The notes beneath the pieces are model-generated. The model saw nothing but the letters and a program-made list of their open reading frames with translations, searched no databases and was not told the DNA's origin. This document shows positions 35,760-43,892 of a DNA stretch of 64,000 bases, piece after piece. Source of the DNA: Pseudomonas costantinii. Lineage in GTDB: Bacteria; Pseudomonadota; Gammaproteobacteria; Pseudomonadales; Pseudomonadaceae. The translations under genes and the position numbers were made by a program. Numbering within the stretch: position 1 is the stretch's first letter; every line of letters begins with the position of its first letter. The stretch spans positions 124,001 through 188,000 of the forward strand of contig NZ_MDDR01000065.1 in the NCBI RefSeq assembly GCF_001870435.1, read 5' to 3'.

Positions 35760-36530
35760 ATGCACCCTTATTTCTCCCTGCAAGGCCGCACCGCTCTGGT
35801 GACCGGCGGCACCCGTGGTATCGGCAAGATGATCGCCAAGGCGTTTGTCGAGGCCGGCGCCATCGTCTACGTCTGCGCCCGTGATGCCGAGGCCTGCGAG
35901 CAAACCGCCATCGAATTGAGTGCATTGGGTGAGTGCCACGGTTTGGCCGCCAACCTGGCACAGGAAGAAGGCGTTGCGCGATTGGCTGCGCACTTGGGCG
36001 AACGAATCGGCCAGCTGGATATTCTGGTGAATAACGCCGGCACCACCTGGGGTGCGCCGCTGGAAAGCTATCCGGTCAAGGGCTGGGAGAAAGTCATGCA
36101 ACTGAACGTGACCTCGGTGTTCAACTGCATCCAGCAACTGCTGCCGTTATTGCGCAAGGCCGGTTCGCAGGCTAATCCGGCTCGGATCATCAATATCGGT
36201 TCGGTGGCTGGCATCTCGTCGTTTGGCGAGCAGGCGTATGCCTACGGACCAAGCAAGGCGGCCCTACACCAACTGTCGCGAATTCTGGCGCGGGAACTGG
36301 TGAGCCAGCACATCAACGTCAACGTGATTGCTCCCGGGCGCTTCCCCAGCAAGATGACCCAGCATATTGGCAACGATGAGCAGGCCCTGGCAGAAGACAC
36401 GGCGCTGATACCGATGAAACGCTGGGGCCGCGAGGAAGAGATGGCAGCACTCGCGATCAGCCTGGCGAGCACCGCTGGCGCCTATATGACCGGCAATATT
36501 ATTCCGCTGGATGGCGGGTTCAGTCTCTGA
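35760..36530 (+). CDS. RhlG-like short-chain dehydrogenase/reductase
   Basis: A 256-residue NADPH-dependent SDR close to P. aeruginosa RhlG, a beta-ketoacyl reductase once linked to rhamnolipid and PHA precursors. The cofactor motif TGGTRGIG (residues about 16-23), NNAG, the catalytic Ser (IGSVAG) and YxxxK (YAYGPSKAAL) are all present, and the characteristic MHPYFSL start and YMTGNIIPLDGGF end match RhlG closely. The ATG at 35760 follows AGGA by 6 bases. Rhamnolipid genes are not in the window, so a general reductase role is as likely. Confidence 0.88.
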   Translation: MHPYFSLQGRTALVTGGTRGIGKMIAKAFVEAGAIVYVCARDAEACEQTAIELSALGECHGLAANLAQEEGVARLAAHLGERIGQLDILVNNAGTTWGAPLESYPVKGWEKVMQLNVTSVFNCIQQLLPLLRKAGSQANPARIINIGSVAGISSFGEQAYAYGPSKAALHQLSRILARELVSQHINVNVIAPGRFPSKMTQHIGNDEQALAEDTALIPMKRWGREEEMAALAISLASTAGAYMTGNIIPLDGGFSL

Positions 36531-36582
36531 GGGGCTTGCCTCGGGTTATCATGCCCGCCTCAGCCCGCTTCGACCTCAGACC

Positions 36583-37278
36583 ATGACCTACAGCGTTTCG
36601 CCTATCGGCTTTGTCCGCTCCTGCTTCAAGGAGAAGTTCGCCATTCCGCGCCAACCACAACTGGCCCCCGCCGCCCGTGGGGTGCTGGAGTTGGTGGCAC
36701 CGTTCGATCAGGGTGAAGCGGTGCAGGGTTTGGAGCAGGTCAGCCATGTGTGGTTGCTGTTCCTGTTTCACCAGGCGCTGGAAGATAAACCCCGACTGAA
36801 GGTACGTCCGCCTCGTCTGGGCGGCAATAAGTCCATGGGCGTATTTGCTACCCGCGCGACTCACCGGCCCAACGGCATTGGCCAGTCGGTGGTCAAGCTG
36901 GACAAGGTGGAAGATGGCCGCCTGTGGATATCCGGTATCGACTTGCTGGACGGCACACCGATTCTCGACATCAAACCGTATGTGCCCTACGCCGATATTG
37001 TCGACACAGCCACCAACAGCATCGCCAGCGCGGCGCCGCAGTTAATTGGCGTGCAATGGCTGAAGACAGCCCTGCACCAGGCACAAGGCCACGCCCAGCG
37101 CCTTGACGAACCCTTGGTGGCATTGATCGAACAGTGTTTGGCACAGGACCCACGGCCGGCGTATCAGACGCCTGGGCCTGAACGTGAGTATGGCGCGCAG
37201 TTCTGGGACGTGGATGTGCGGTGGCACTATCCGGAAGCCGGGATGATTTGTGTACTGGAAGTGGTCGCCGCCAAGTAA
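36583..37278 (+). CDS. trmO: tRNA t6A37 N6-methyltransferase TrmO
   Basis: A 231-residue TrmO (TsaA/YaeB) enzyme that methylates threonylcarbamoyl-A37 of certain tRNAs using SAM. The signature SPIGFVRSCFKEKFAIPRQP opens the protein; FATRATHRPNGIGQSVVKL and DLLDGTPILDIKPYVPYAD form the conserved core. The start at 36583 is chosen by homology; the longer frame to 36511 overlaps the preceding gene's end. It works on the modification made by the TsaB complex, whose gene is at 2.7-3.4 kb. Confidence 0.93.
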   Translation: MTYSVSPIGFVRSCFKEKFAIPRQPQLAPAARGVLELVAPFDQGEAVQGLEQVSHVWLLFLFHQALEDKPRLKVRPPRLGGNKSMGVFATRATHRPNGIGQSVVKLDKVEDGRLWISGIDLLDGTPILDIKPYVPYADIVDTATNSIASAAPQLIGVQWLKTALHQAQGHAQRLDEPLVALIEQCLAQDPRPAYQTPGPEREYGAQFWDVDVRWHYPEAGMICVLEVVAAK

Positions 37279-37289
37279 ATCGCAGGCAT

Positions 37290-37327
37290 AAAAAAACCGC
37301 GCGGCCCTTTCAGGCAACGCGGTTTTT
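37290..37327. terminator. Bidirectional terminator between trmO and fpr
   Basis: Stem AAAAACCGCG / CGCGGTTTTT, A and T tracts on each side, between convergent genes. Confidence 0.85.
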
Positions 37328-37334
37328 GTGTCGC

Positions 37335-38114
37335 TTACTTCTCGACGAACGCGCGCTCGATCAAGTAATCACCCGGTTCACGCATCCGTGGCGAAACTTT
37401 CAGGCCGAAGCTGTTCAGCACTTCGCTGGTTTCGTCCAACATGCTTGGGCTACCGCACAGCATGGCACGGTCGTCCTCGGGGTTGATCGGCGGCAGGCCG
37501 ATATCGGTGAACAGCTTGCCGCTGCGCATCAGGTCGGTCAGGCGGCCTTCGTTTTCGAACGGCTCACGGGTCACGGTTGGGTAGTAGATCAACTTGTCAC
37601 GCAGGGCCTCGCCGAAGAACTCGTTCTGCGGCAGGTGCTCGGTGATGAATTCGCGGTAAGCGACTTCGTTGACGTAACGCACGCCGTGGCACAGGATCAC
37701 TTTTTCGAAACGCTCGTAGGTTTCAGGGTCCTGGATCACGCTCATGAACGGAGCGAGGCCAGTACCGGTGCTGAGCAGGTACAGGTGTTTGCCCGGCTTC
37801 AAATCGTCAAGCACCAGGGTGCCTGTCGGTTTTTTGCTGATGATGATCTCGTCGCCTTCCTTCAAGTGCTGCAATTGGGAAGTCAGCGGACCATCCGGCA
37901 CCTTGATGCTGAAGAACTCCAGATGCTCTTCCCAGTTTGGGCTGGCAATGGAGTAAGCGCGCATGAGCGGGCGGCCATTAGGCTGTTGCAGGCCGATCAT
38001 CACGAACTGACCGTTCTCGAAGCGCAGGCCCGGGTCGCGGGTGCACTTGAAGCTGAACAGAGTGTCGTTCCAGTGATGAACACTGAGGACACGCTCGTGG
38101 TTCATGTTGCTCAT
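37335..38114 (-). CDS. fpr: Ferredoxin-NADP reductase
   Basis: A 259-residue FAD-containing ferredoxin/flavodoxin:NADP+ reductase, used in oxidative-stress defence and Fe-S assembly. The FAD motif LMRAYSIASP (RxYS), the NADP-binding STGTGLAPFMSVIQ and the C-terminal end EKaromatic-free region (YLIERAFVEK) fit the bacterial subclass I enzymes. The ATG at 38114 follows AGGAG at 10 bases. It is divergent from finR (124-base gap), the arrangement in which FinR activates fpr under superoxide stress in pseudomonads. Confidence 0.94.
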   Translation of the reverse strand: MSNMNHERVLSVHHWNDTLFSFKCTRDPGLRFENGQFVMIGLQQPNGRPLMRAYSIASPNWEEHLEFFSIKVPDGPLTSQLQHLKEGDEIIISKKPTGTLVLDDLKPGKHLYLLSTGTGLAPFMSVIQDPETYERFEKVILCHGVRYVNEVAYREFITEHLPQNEFFGEALRDKLIYYPTVTREPFENEGRLTDLMRSGKLFTDIGLPPINPEDDRAMLCGSPSMLDETSEVLNSFGLKVSPRMREPGDYLIERAFVEK

Positions 38115-38213
38115 GTACGGGGAACTCCTGGAAATGGGTCTGCGCCAAATGATAGATGCGCAATTGCACAGCATTCTAATGGCGGCGACAATATCTGTTA
38201 ACTGGATTATTAA

Positions 38214-38240
38214 GATAAGGGTTATCGGTTATATCGATAT
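38214..38240. promoter_or_regulatory. Candidate FinR operator region upstream of finR
   Basis: Two palindromes lie between fpr and finR: GATAA-GGG-TTATC (38214-38226) and ATATCGATAT (38231-38240, touching the finR start). LysR proteins bind such dyads near divergent promoters. The assignment to FinR is inference. Confidence 0.45.
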
Positions 38241-39165
38241 GCGATTTACTCTACGTCAACTGCAAGTCTTCGTCGCCGTCGCCCAGCAGGAAAGCGTCTC
38301 GCGCGCTGCTGGCCTTCTGGCCTTATCTCAATCCGCCGCCAGCACCTCGATTACTGAGCTGGAGCGCCAATCCAGCTGCCAATTGTTCGACCGCGCGGGC
38401 AAGCGCTTGAGCCTTAACGCCCTCGGTCATCAGTTGCTGCCCCAGGCCGTGGCACTGTTGGACCAGGCCAAGGAGATCGAGGACCTGCTCAACGGCAAAT
38501 CCGGCTTCGGCTCCCTGGCGGTGGGCGCCACCCTGACCATCGGCAATTACCTGGCTACCCTGCTGATCGGCAGCTTCATGCAGCAGCACCCCGAGAGCCA
38601 GGTGAAGCTGCATGTACAGAACACTGCACATATCGTGCACCAGGTGGCGCACTACGAAATTGACTTGGGTCTAATCGAAGGTGACTGCAGCCATCCGGAC
38701 ATCGAGGTGCAAACCTGGGTGGAAGATGAGCTGGTGGTGTTTTGCGCCCCCCAACATCACCTGGCCAAGCGTGGCGTGGCGAGCATGGATGAGTTGACCC
38801 ATGAAGCATGGATTCTGCGGGAACAAGGCTCGGGCACGCGCCTGACCTTTGACCAGGCCATGCGCCATCACCGTAGCGCGCTGAACATCCGCCTGGAGCT
38901 GGAACACACCGAGGCGATCAAGCGTGCAGTGGAATCGGGATTGGGGATTGGCTGCATTTCCCGGCTGGCGCTACGGGATGCGTTTCGCCGTGGCAGCCTG
39001 GTGCCGGTGGAAACCCCGGACCTGGACCTGGCCCGGCAGTTCTACTTCATCTGGCACAAACAGAAGTACCAGACCTCGGCGATGCGCGAGTTCCTGGAAC
39101 TGTGCCGCGCCTTTACCGCTGGGGTTCAGCGCAGCGACGAGATCGTGCTGCCAAGCATTGCCTGA
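38239..39165 (+). CDS. finR: FinR, LysR-family activator of fpr
   Basis: A 308-residue LysR regulator. The winged HTH is LRQLQVFVAVAQQESVSRAAGLLALSQSAASTSI at residues 5-38, with the ligand-binding domain beyond residue 90. Its position head-to-head with fpr is the conserved finR-fpr pair of pseudomonads. The start at 38239 (MRFTLRQLQ) is the family's; in-frame ATGs upstream fall within the fpr coding region and promoter. Confidence 0.9.
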   Translation: MRFTLRQLQVFVAVAQQESVSRAAGLLALSQSAASTSITELERQSSCQLFDRAGKRLSLNALGHQLLPQAVALLDQAKEIEDLLNGKSGFGSLAVGATLTIGNYLATLLIGSFMQQHPESQVKLHVQNTAHIVHQVAHYEIDLGLIEGDCSHPDIEVQTWVEDELVVFCAPQHHLAKRGVASMDELTHEAWILREQGSGTRLTFDQAMRHHRSALNIRLELEHTEAIKRAVESGLGIGCISRLALRDAFRRGSLVPVETPDLDLARQFYFIWHKQKYQTSAMREFLELCRAFTAGVQRSDEIVLPSIA

Positions 39166-39168
39166 TCG

Positions 39169-39531
39169 TTAGATCAGGATGACGGCCCACACCAGGGTGA
39201 TCATGGTCAGCGCCACGAATTGCGCGGCGCTGCCCATGTCCTTGGCGTTTTTCGACAGTGGGTGGCGCTCCAGGGAGATCCGGTCGATAGCCGCTTCCAC
39301 CGCCGAGTTGAGCAGTTCAACGATCAAGGCCAATAGGCAGACAGCGATCAGCAAAGCACGCTCGACCCGGCTGACATGCAGGAAAAAACTCAGCGGGATC
39401 AGGATGACGTTCAGCAATACCAACTGACGGAACGCCGCCTCGCCGGTGAAGGCCGCGCGCAGACCATCCAGGGAATAACCCCCTGCGTTAAGAATACGTT
39501 TGATACCGGTTTGACCCTTGAAAGGCGACAT
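39169..39531 (-). CDS. dgkA: Diacylglycerol kinase
   Basis: A 120-residue integral-membrane diacylglycerol kinase, which recycles diacylglycerol left by periplasmic glucan synthesis to phosphatidic acid. It has three membrane helices, and the signature ELLNSAVEAAIDRIS between helices 2 and 3. The window also encodes OpgD, a glucan-synthesis protein. The ATG at 39531 is preferred by homology although no strong ribosome site is seen; an in-frame TTG lies at 39552. It is downstream of erdR on the same strand, as in P. aeruginosa. Confidence 0.93.
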   Translation of the reverse strand: MSPFKGQTGIKRILNAGGYSLDGLRAAFTGEAAFRQLVLLNVILIPLSFFLHVSRVERALLIAVCLLALIVELLNSAVEAAIDRISLERHPLSKNAKDMGSAAQFVALTMITLVWAVILI

Positions 39532-39606
39532 AGATATAGACAACTGAACCAAAGAAGTGGGGAAGCTAGATCACGCAAAGTCAAAAAAGCGTGAATAGAT
39601 AAAGAC

Positions 39607-40257
39607 TTAATGCTGCGAAATTGACTCAAGTTGTTGCAAGAGCAGCGCGGCCTGGGTCCGCGTACGCACGCCAAGCTTGCGGAAGATCGCCGTAACGTGG
39701 GCTTTGATAGTCGCTTCCGACACGCTCAGCTCGTAGGCAATTTGCTTGTTCAACAGCCCCTCACAGACCATGGTCAACACCCGGAACTGCTGAGGCGTCA
39801 AACTGGCAAGGCCATCACGGGCGGCCCTGGCTTCGTCCGACACGTTGATTTCTTCAAACGCTTGCGGTGGCCAGGACACATCGCCATCCAACACAGTGCG
39901 CACGGCTTTCTGGATATCTTCCATTGAGCTGGACTTTGGAATGAAGCCGCTGGCGCCAAACTCCTTGGAGCGCACCACCACATCAGCTTCTTCCTGGGCC
40001 GAAACCATCACCACCGGGATCTGCGGATACTGCCCGCGCAGCAACACCAGCCCCGAGAAACCGTAGGCACCGGGCATGTTCAGGTCGAGCAGCACCAGGT
40101 CCCAATCGGACTTTTCGGTAAGGCGGGTTTCCAACTCGGCAATGCTCGCCACTTCGACCAAGCGAACATCCGGGCCAAGGCCCAGGGTTACGGCCTGATG
40201 CAACGCACTGCGAAACAGCGGGTGATCATCGGCTATCAGGATTTCGTATGTGGCCAT
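39607..40257 (-). CDS. erdR: ErdR-like LuxR/NarL response regulator
   Basis: A 216-residue response regulator: receiver domain with ADDHPLFRSAL at the N-terminus and phospho-Asp in LVLLDLNMPGAYG, then a LuxR-type HTH (LTPQQFRVLTMVCEGLLNKQ; ATIKAHVTAIFRKLG). The neighbourhood with dgkA matches erdR (PA3604), which controls ethanol and acetate metabolism (acsA) in P. aeruginosa. The partner kinase is not in the window. An unusual hairpin lies in its 5' leader. Confidence 0.88.
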   Translation of the reverse strand: MATYEILIADDHPLFRSALHQAVTLGLGPDVRLVEVASIAELETRLTEKSDWDLVLLDLNMPGAYGFSGLVLLRGQYPQIPVVMVSAQEEADVVVRSKEFGASGFIPKSSSMEDIQKAVRTVLDGDVSWPPQAFEEINVSDEARAARDGLASLTPQQFRVLTMVCEGLLNKQIAYELSVSEATIKAHVTAIFRKLGVRTRTQAALLLQQLESISQH

Positions 40258-40283
40258 TGATTAAATGATCCTGTTTTTTAGGG

Positions 40284-40306
40284 GACCCCTGATGGGTTCA
40301 GGGGTC
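40284..40306 (-). promoter_or_regulatory. Perfect hairpin in the leader of erdR
   Basis: 9-bp perfect stem GACCCCTGA / TCAGGGGTC, 27 bases before the erdR start on the minus strand. It is followed by CCCCTAAAAAACAGG rather than T, so it is not a normal terminator; it may be a leader structure or an operator dyad. Confidence 0.45.
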
Positions 40307-40509
40307 GCCAATACACAAGGCGACGGCCAGGCAGCCATCGCCACAGGGCATACTCAACGTCAAAAACACCCGAAACGACGCTGAAAATTCACGGTTACGC
40401 CCCAATCGGCGCCCAGCATGCCCAGCGTAGCCTGGGGGGTCAAGCACTACACCCGTGGGCATTTTAGCGGGTTACGGGTTTACGGTGCCATCATGCAAAC
40501 GTCGTCTGG

Positions 40510-41229
40510 TTATACCGCCGGGATATAGGGTGCAAGACGTGTATGGACGATGTCCGTCGGGTCCAGGGGTAACTGAAACTTGGCGGCCAGGTAATGGGTG
40601 CTGAACACGTCCAAGTAGGCGTCCAGCACTTCGCCGGCAGCTTGGTCGTCGGCCAGTTCCAGGCACAACGCCGCCACTTCGGCGGTGCAGAAATGATCAT
40701 CACGTTTGGAGCGGCGCAGTTTGTAGCGCGATAGCTGCTCCGGCGCCAGGCTCAATACCGGCAAGTGCTCCAGGTAGGGACTCTTGCGAAACATCTTGCG
40801 CGCTTCGCTCCAAGTACCGTCCAGCAGGATGAACAGCGGGCGCTTGCCCTCCTCCACGCTCACTTCGTTGACAACCCGTCCGGGCGCCACGAACTCGCCG
40901 GGGAACACGATATAAGGCTGCCATTGTGGATCGGCCAGTAAGGTCAGCAAGTCAGGGTCGACTTCGGTACGCGACCAGGCGAATGCCGTGGTGTCGTCGA
41001 TCACATCGGCGATCAGCCAGCCGGTATTACTCGGTTTCATCGGTTCAACATCGTGCATCAGCAGGCACATGGCGGACCGGGCCGCCACCTTGGGGCGCCA
41101 GGCGCACAGGCAGTACTCGGGAATCACCCGGCAGCCGGGGCAACGTTCGGCACGGGAGCCACGGTTGAGGAAAGGCCTGACGGCCCGCGCCAGGCGCTGG
41201 GTGCGCAAGCGGGAAACGGCGTGGCTCAT
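40510..41229 (-). CDS. DTW-domain tRNA-uridine aminocarboxypropyltransferase
   Basis: A 239-residue DTW-domain protein, the family that adds the 3-amino-3-carboxypropyl group to uridine 47 in tRNA (E. coli TapT/YfiP). The N-terminal zinc-like cysteines are in RCPGCRVIPEYCLCAW; the signature is LDGTWSEARKM (D-x-T-W), and the LRRSKRDDHFCTAEVAAL segment is typical. The start at 41229 (MSHAVSRLR) is chosen by homology; the frame to 41355 overlaps nothing conserved. Position matches PA3606. Confidence 0.85.
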   Translation of the reverse strand: MSHAVSRLRTQRLARAVRPFLNRGSRAERCPGCRVIPEYCLCAWRPKVAARSAMCLLMHDVEPMKPSNTGWLIADVIDDTTAFAWSRTEVDPDLLTLLADPQWQPYIVFPGEFVAPGRVVNEVSVEEGKRPLFILLDGTWSEARKMFRKSPYLEHLPVLSLAPEQLSRYKLRRSKRDDHFCTAEVAALCLELADDQAAGEVLDAYLDVFSTHYLAAKFQLPLDPTDIVHTRLAPYIPAV

Positions 41230-41428
41230 CGGATACGCCGCAAGGAAGGGGAAATCAACACTGAGGGAACTCGAGGGAGGCTTTAAGTGGCCGCAGTTTA
41301 CCAGAGCCACCCGCACTTCCCAGCAATACGCCTGGCTGTAGTGCCGAAGGGTCACCTATAATTGCGCGCCACTGAACGCACAGCGCAGTGGCTGGTCTAT
41401 GCACCAGTAACCGAATCAGGAGAGTTTC

Positions 41429-41869
41429 ATGCTGCATTCCATGCTGCGCCTTGTCGTTCCGTCCGTCGCCCTTGCACTGGTCTTGCCCATGAGCGCTCAA
41501 GCAGCCTCACTGCTGGAGGCCCAAATGAACCAGAAGCTGCAAAGCGTCGCGGCGGAAAGCAACAAGGACCTGCCCCGGGAAATCGATGAAAAAACCCTGG
41601 AAGTGGCCTACACCGTAGAAGGCATGCAGCTGATTGATCACCTCAGCGTGCAGTCTGACCGGGCAGAACAGATGCGCGCCAACCCCAAGGCGGTGTATTT
41701 CCAGCTGGGTCAAAGCGTGTGCCTGAACAAGGGTTACCGCGAGTTGATGGCCAAGGGCGCGGTGATGCGCTACGACATCACTGAAAACAAGACCAATCGC
41801 CCAGTGGCCTCGGTCAAGTTTGCGGAAGCGGATTGCCCGGCCCCCACTGCTGCGAAGAAGAAAAAGTAA
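41429..41869 (+). CDS. Secreted hypothetical protein, PA3611-like
   Basis: A 146-residue exported protein with a signal peptide ending at about residue 25 (VALALVLPMSAQA|A). The mature part has helices (QMNQKLQSVAAESNKD), two cysteines (about residues 97 and 136) that could pair, and a basic tail of four lysines. It occupies the place of PA3611, a small quorum-sensing-regulated virulence factor, and looks similar. Assignment rests on position and memory of that family, so it is moderate. The ribosome site AGGAG lies upstream. Confidence 0.7.
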   Translation: MLHSMLRLVVPSVALALVLPMSAQAASLLEAQMNQKLQSVAAESNKDLPREIDEKTLEVAYTVEGMQLIDHLSVQSDRAEQMRANPKAVYFQLGQSVCLNKGYRELMAKGAVMRYDITENKTNRPVASVKFAEADCPAPTAAKKKK

Positions 41870-42246
41870 CACTCGCCTGACCGTCGCGCGCTGCTGCCCA
41901 GTGGCGCGCAACCCTCCCCGCTTCATTTACCTGCCTACAACTAAACTCCATGATGTGTGACCAATAACCGGTTGCCAGCCAAGGGTTTTTCGGCTCATGA
42001 TCAAGTTATCCCGGCAGCCCATCTACAGCGTTTTTCACGCCGTTCTGTAACATTTCCAGGGCAAAAGAGGGTTGCCCTCCTGCGACTTGCAGTGCAAAAG
42101 TTTCCAAATCACAAGGAACATACAGAGCCGTTTTGCCGCCTGGCAAACACCGTGCAATGCCTCTGGCATGCAGCGACACATGCGGTGTCGTGGCCTCGGA
42201 CGAATATCTCGCCGATGCCCAGTCTCTGTGAAGAAGGAGAAGTTGA
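41870..42246. other. 377-base intergenic region upstream of the LOG-family gene
   Basis: No convincing open frame or RNA gene was recognised. The right end contains a strong AAGGAGAAG ribosome site for the LOG-family gene. A promoter is presumably present, but no clear pair of -35/-10 boxes stands out. Confidence 0.4.
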
Positions 42247-43359
42247 ATGCCTTACGAATCGAATGACCTCCTGCTCCGTCATTTTGAAGAAAACGGGACC
42301 GACCTCACACAGCAGGTCGACGCGCAACTCCAGCTGATCGCTCCCAACAGCCCAAATATTCCCCTTTATCGCGACATGATCCTGACCGTTCTACGTATGG
42401 CTCATGATGACCGTAACCGGTGGAATGCCAAAATCACCCTGCAGGCGATCCGCGAACTGGACAACGCCTTCCGTGTACTCGAACAGTTCAAGGACCGGCG
42501 CAAGGTGACGGTATTCGGCTCGGCGCGCACACCCGTCGAAAGCCCTTTGTACGCCTTGGCCCGGGAAGTCGGCGCGATGTTGGCGCAATCGGATTTGATG
42601 GTCATCACCGGCGGCGGCGGCGGCATCATGGCCGCAGCGCACGAAGGGGCAGGCCTGGAACACAGCCTGGGGTTCAACATCACCCTGCCATTTGAACAAC
42701 ACGCCAACCCGACCATCGATGGCACCGAAAACCTGCTGTCATTCCACTTCTTCTTCACTCGCAAGTTGTTCTTCGTCAAAGAAGCCGATGCGCTGGTGTT
42801 GTGCCCAGGTGGTTTCGGCACCCTGGACGAAGCGCTGGAAGTACTGACCCTGATCCAGACCGGTAAAAGCCCGCTGGTGCCGGTGGTATTGCTGGATGCG
42901 CCAGGCGGTGGTTTCTGGCAAAGCGCCTTGGATTTCATCCGTAGCCAGTTGGAAGCCAATCGCTACATCCTGCCTACCGACCTCAAGCTGGTCCGCCTGG
43001 TGCACAGCGCTGAGGAAGCGGTGGATGAGATCAACCGGTTCTATGCCAACTTCCATTCCACGCGCTGGTTGAAGCGCGAGTTTGTGGTGCGCATGAATCA
43101 CCCACTCAGCGATCGCGCACTGGCCCACTTGCAAAGCGAGTTTGCCAGCCTGCGGCTAAGCGGAGTGTTCCAGCAGCTCTCCTATACGGGCGAGGAACAT
43201 GATGAGCCAACGTTCAGCCATTTGACGCGGTTGGTGTTCAACTTCAACGGGCGTGATCAGGGACGGCTGCGGGAGTTGGTGGATTACATCAACTTGCCGG
43301 AAAACTGGGCACAGGCTCAGGGGAAGACTCAGCAGCGAGTGACGCCAGAGCCGGCGTGA
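42247..43359 (+). CDS. LOG-family (TIGR00730) Rossmann-fold protein
   Basis: A 370-residue protein with a central Rossmann-like LOG domain, found in cytokinin-riboside monophosphate phosphoribohydrolases and nucleotide-binding relatives. The conserved GGGGGIMAAAHEGA and PGGFGTLDEALEVLTLIQTG motifs are present. It is longer than the classical ~200-residue LOG, with an extra N-terminal helical region (about 90 residues) and a C-terminal extension of about 90 residues, as in the bacterial PpnN-like enzymes, which are nucleotide 5'-monophosphate nucleosidases. The exact substrate is not certain. Confidence 0.85.
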   Translation: MPYESNDLLLRHFEENGTDLTQQVDAQLQLIAPNSPNIPLYRDMILTVLRMAHDDRNRWNAKITLQAIRELDNAFRVLEQFKDRRKVTVFGSARTPVESPLYALAREVGAMLAQSDLMVITGGGGGIMAAAHEGAGLEHSLGFNITLPFEQHANPTIDGTENLLSFHFFFTRKLFFVKEADALVLCPGGFGTLDEALEVLTLIQTGKSPLVPVVLLDAPGGGFWQSALDFIRSQLEANRYILPTDLKLVRLVHSAEEAVDEINRFYANFHSTRWLKREFVVRMNHPLSDRALAHLQSEFASLRLSGVFQQLSYTGEEHDEPTFSHLTRLVFNFNGRDQGRLRELVDYINLPENWAQAQGKTQQRVTPEPA

Positions 43360-43370
43360 TTTTTTAAAGC

Positions 43371-43409
43371 AAAAAAAAGGCCCACTATTTTCATAGTGGG
43401 CCTTTTTTT
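43371..43409. terminator. Bidirectional terminator between the LOG gene and recX
   Basis: Perfect 10-bp stem GGCCCACTAT / ATAGTGGGCC with TTTC loop and flanking A8 and T7 tracts, between convergent genes. Confidence 0.93.
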
Positions 43410-43416
43410 GTATTGC

Positions 43417-43884
43417 TCAGTCGTCCAGATCTCGGCCGCTTAACAAACGGCTGATCATCTCCATCGAAAACCCGCGATAACTCAAGAAGCGCCCCTGCTT
43501 CGCTCGCTCCCTGGCATCAATCGGCAAATGCCCGGAAAACTTGCGACGCCAGGTGTCCTCCAACTGCGACTGCCAACTGATACCGCACTCACGCAGGGCG
43601 AGGTCGATATCAGCGCGTTGCAGGCCGCGCTGGCTCAGCTCTTCACGAATTCGCGCAGGGCCATAGCCGGAACGGGCTCGGTAGGACACAAAACTTTCGA
43701 GGTAACGTGATTCCGACAACAGCCCTTCTTCCGTCAAGCGGTCGAGGGCGGTTTCGATCATCTCGGGAGGCGCACCGCGCTGACGCAATTTACGCGTCAG
43801 CTCGACTCGACCATGCTCGCGGCGAGCGAGCAGGTCCATCGCAGTGCGCCGTACGGCGACGAGTGTATCCAGTACAACAGTCAT
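43417..43884 (-). CDS. recX: RecX regulatory protein
   Basis: A 155-residue RecX that binds RecA filaments and limits RecA activity. Tandem three-helix repeats are recognisable: AMDLLARREHGRVELTRKLR, IETALDRLTEEGLLSESRYL, YGPARIREELSQRGLQ. It starts 8 bases after the recA stop and is co-transcribed with it. Confidence 0.94.
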   Translation of the reverse strand: MTVVLDTLVAVRRTAMDLLARREHGRVELTRKLRQRGAPPEMIETALDRLTEEGLLSESRYLESFVSYRARSGYGPARIREELSQRGLQRADIDLALRECGISWQSQLEDTWRRKFSGHLPIDARERAKQGRFLSYRGFSMEMISRLLSGRDLDD

Positions 43885-43892
43885 CGTTTGCT

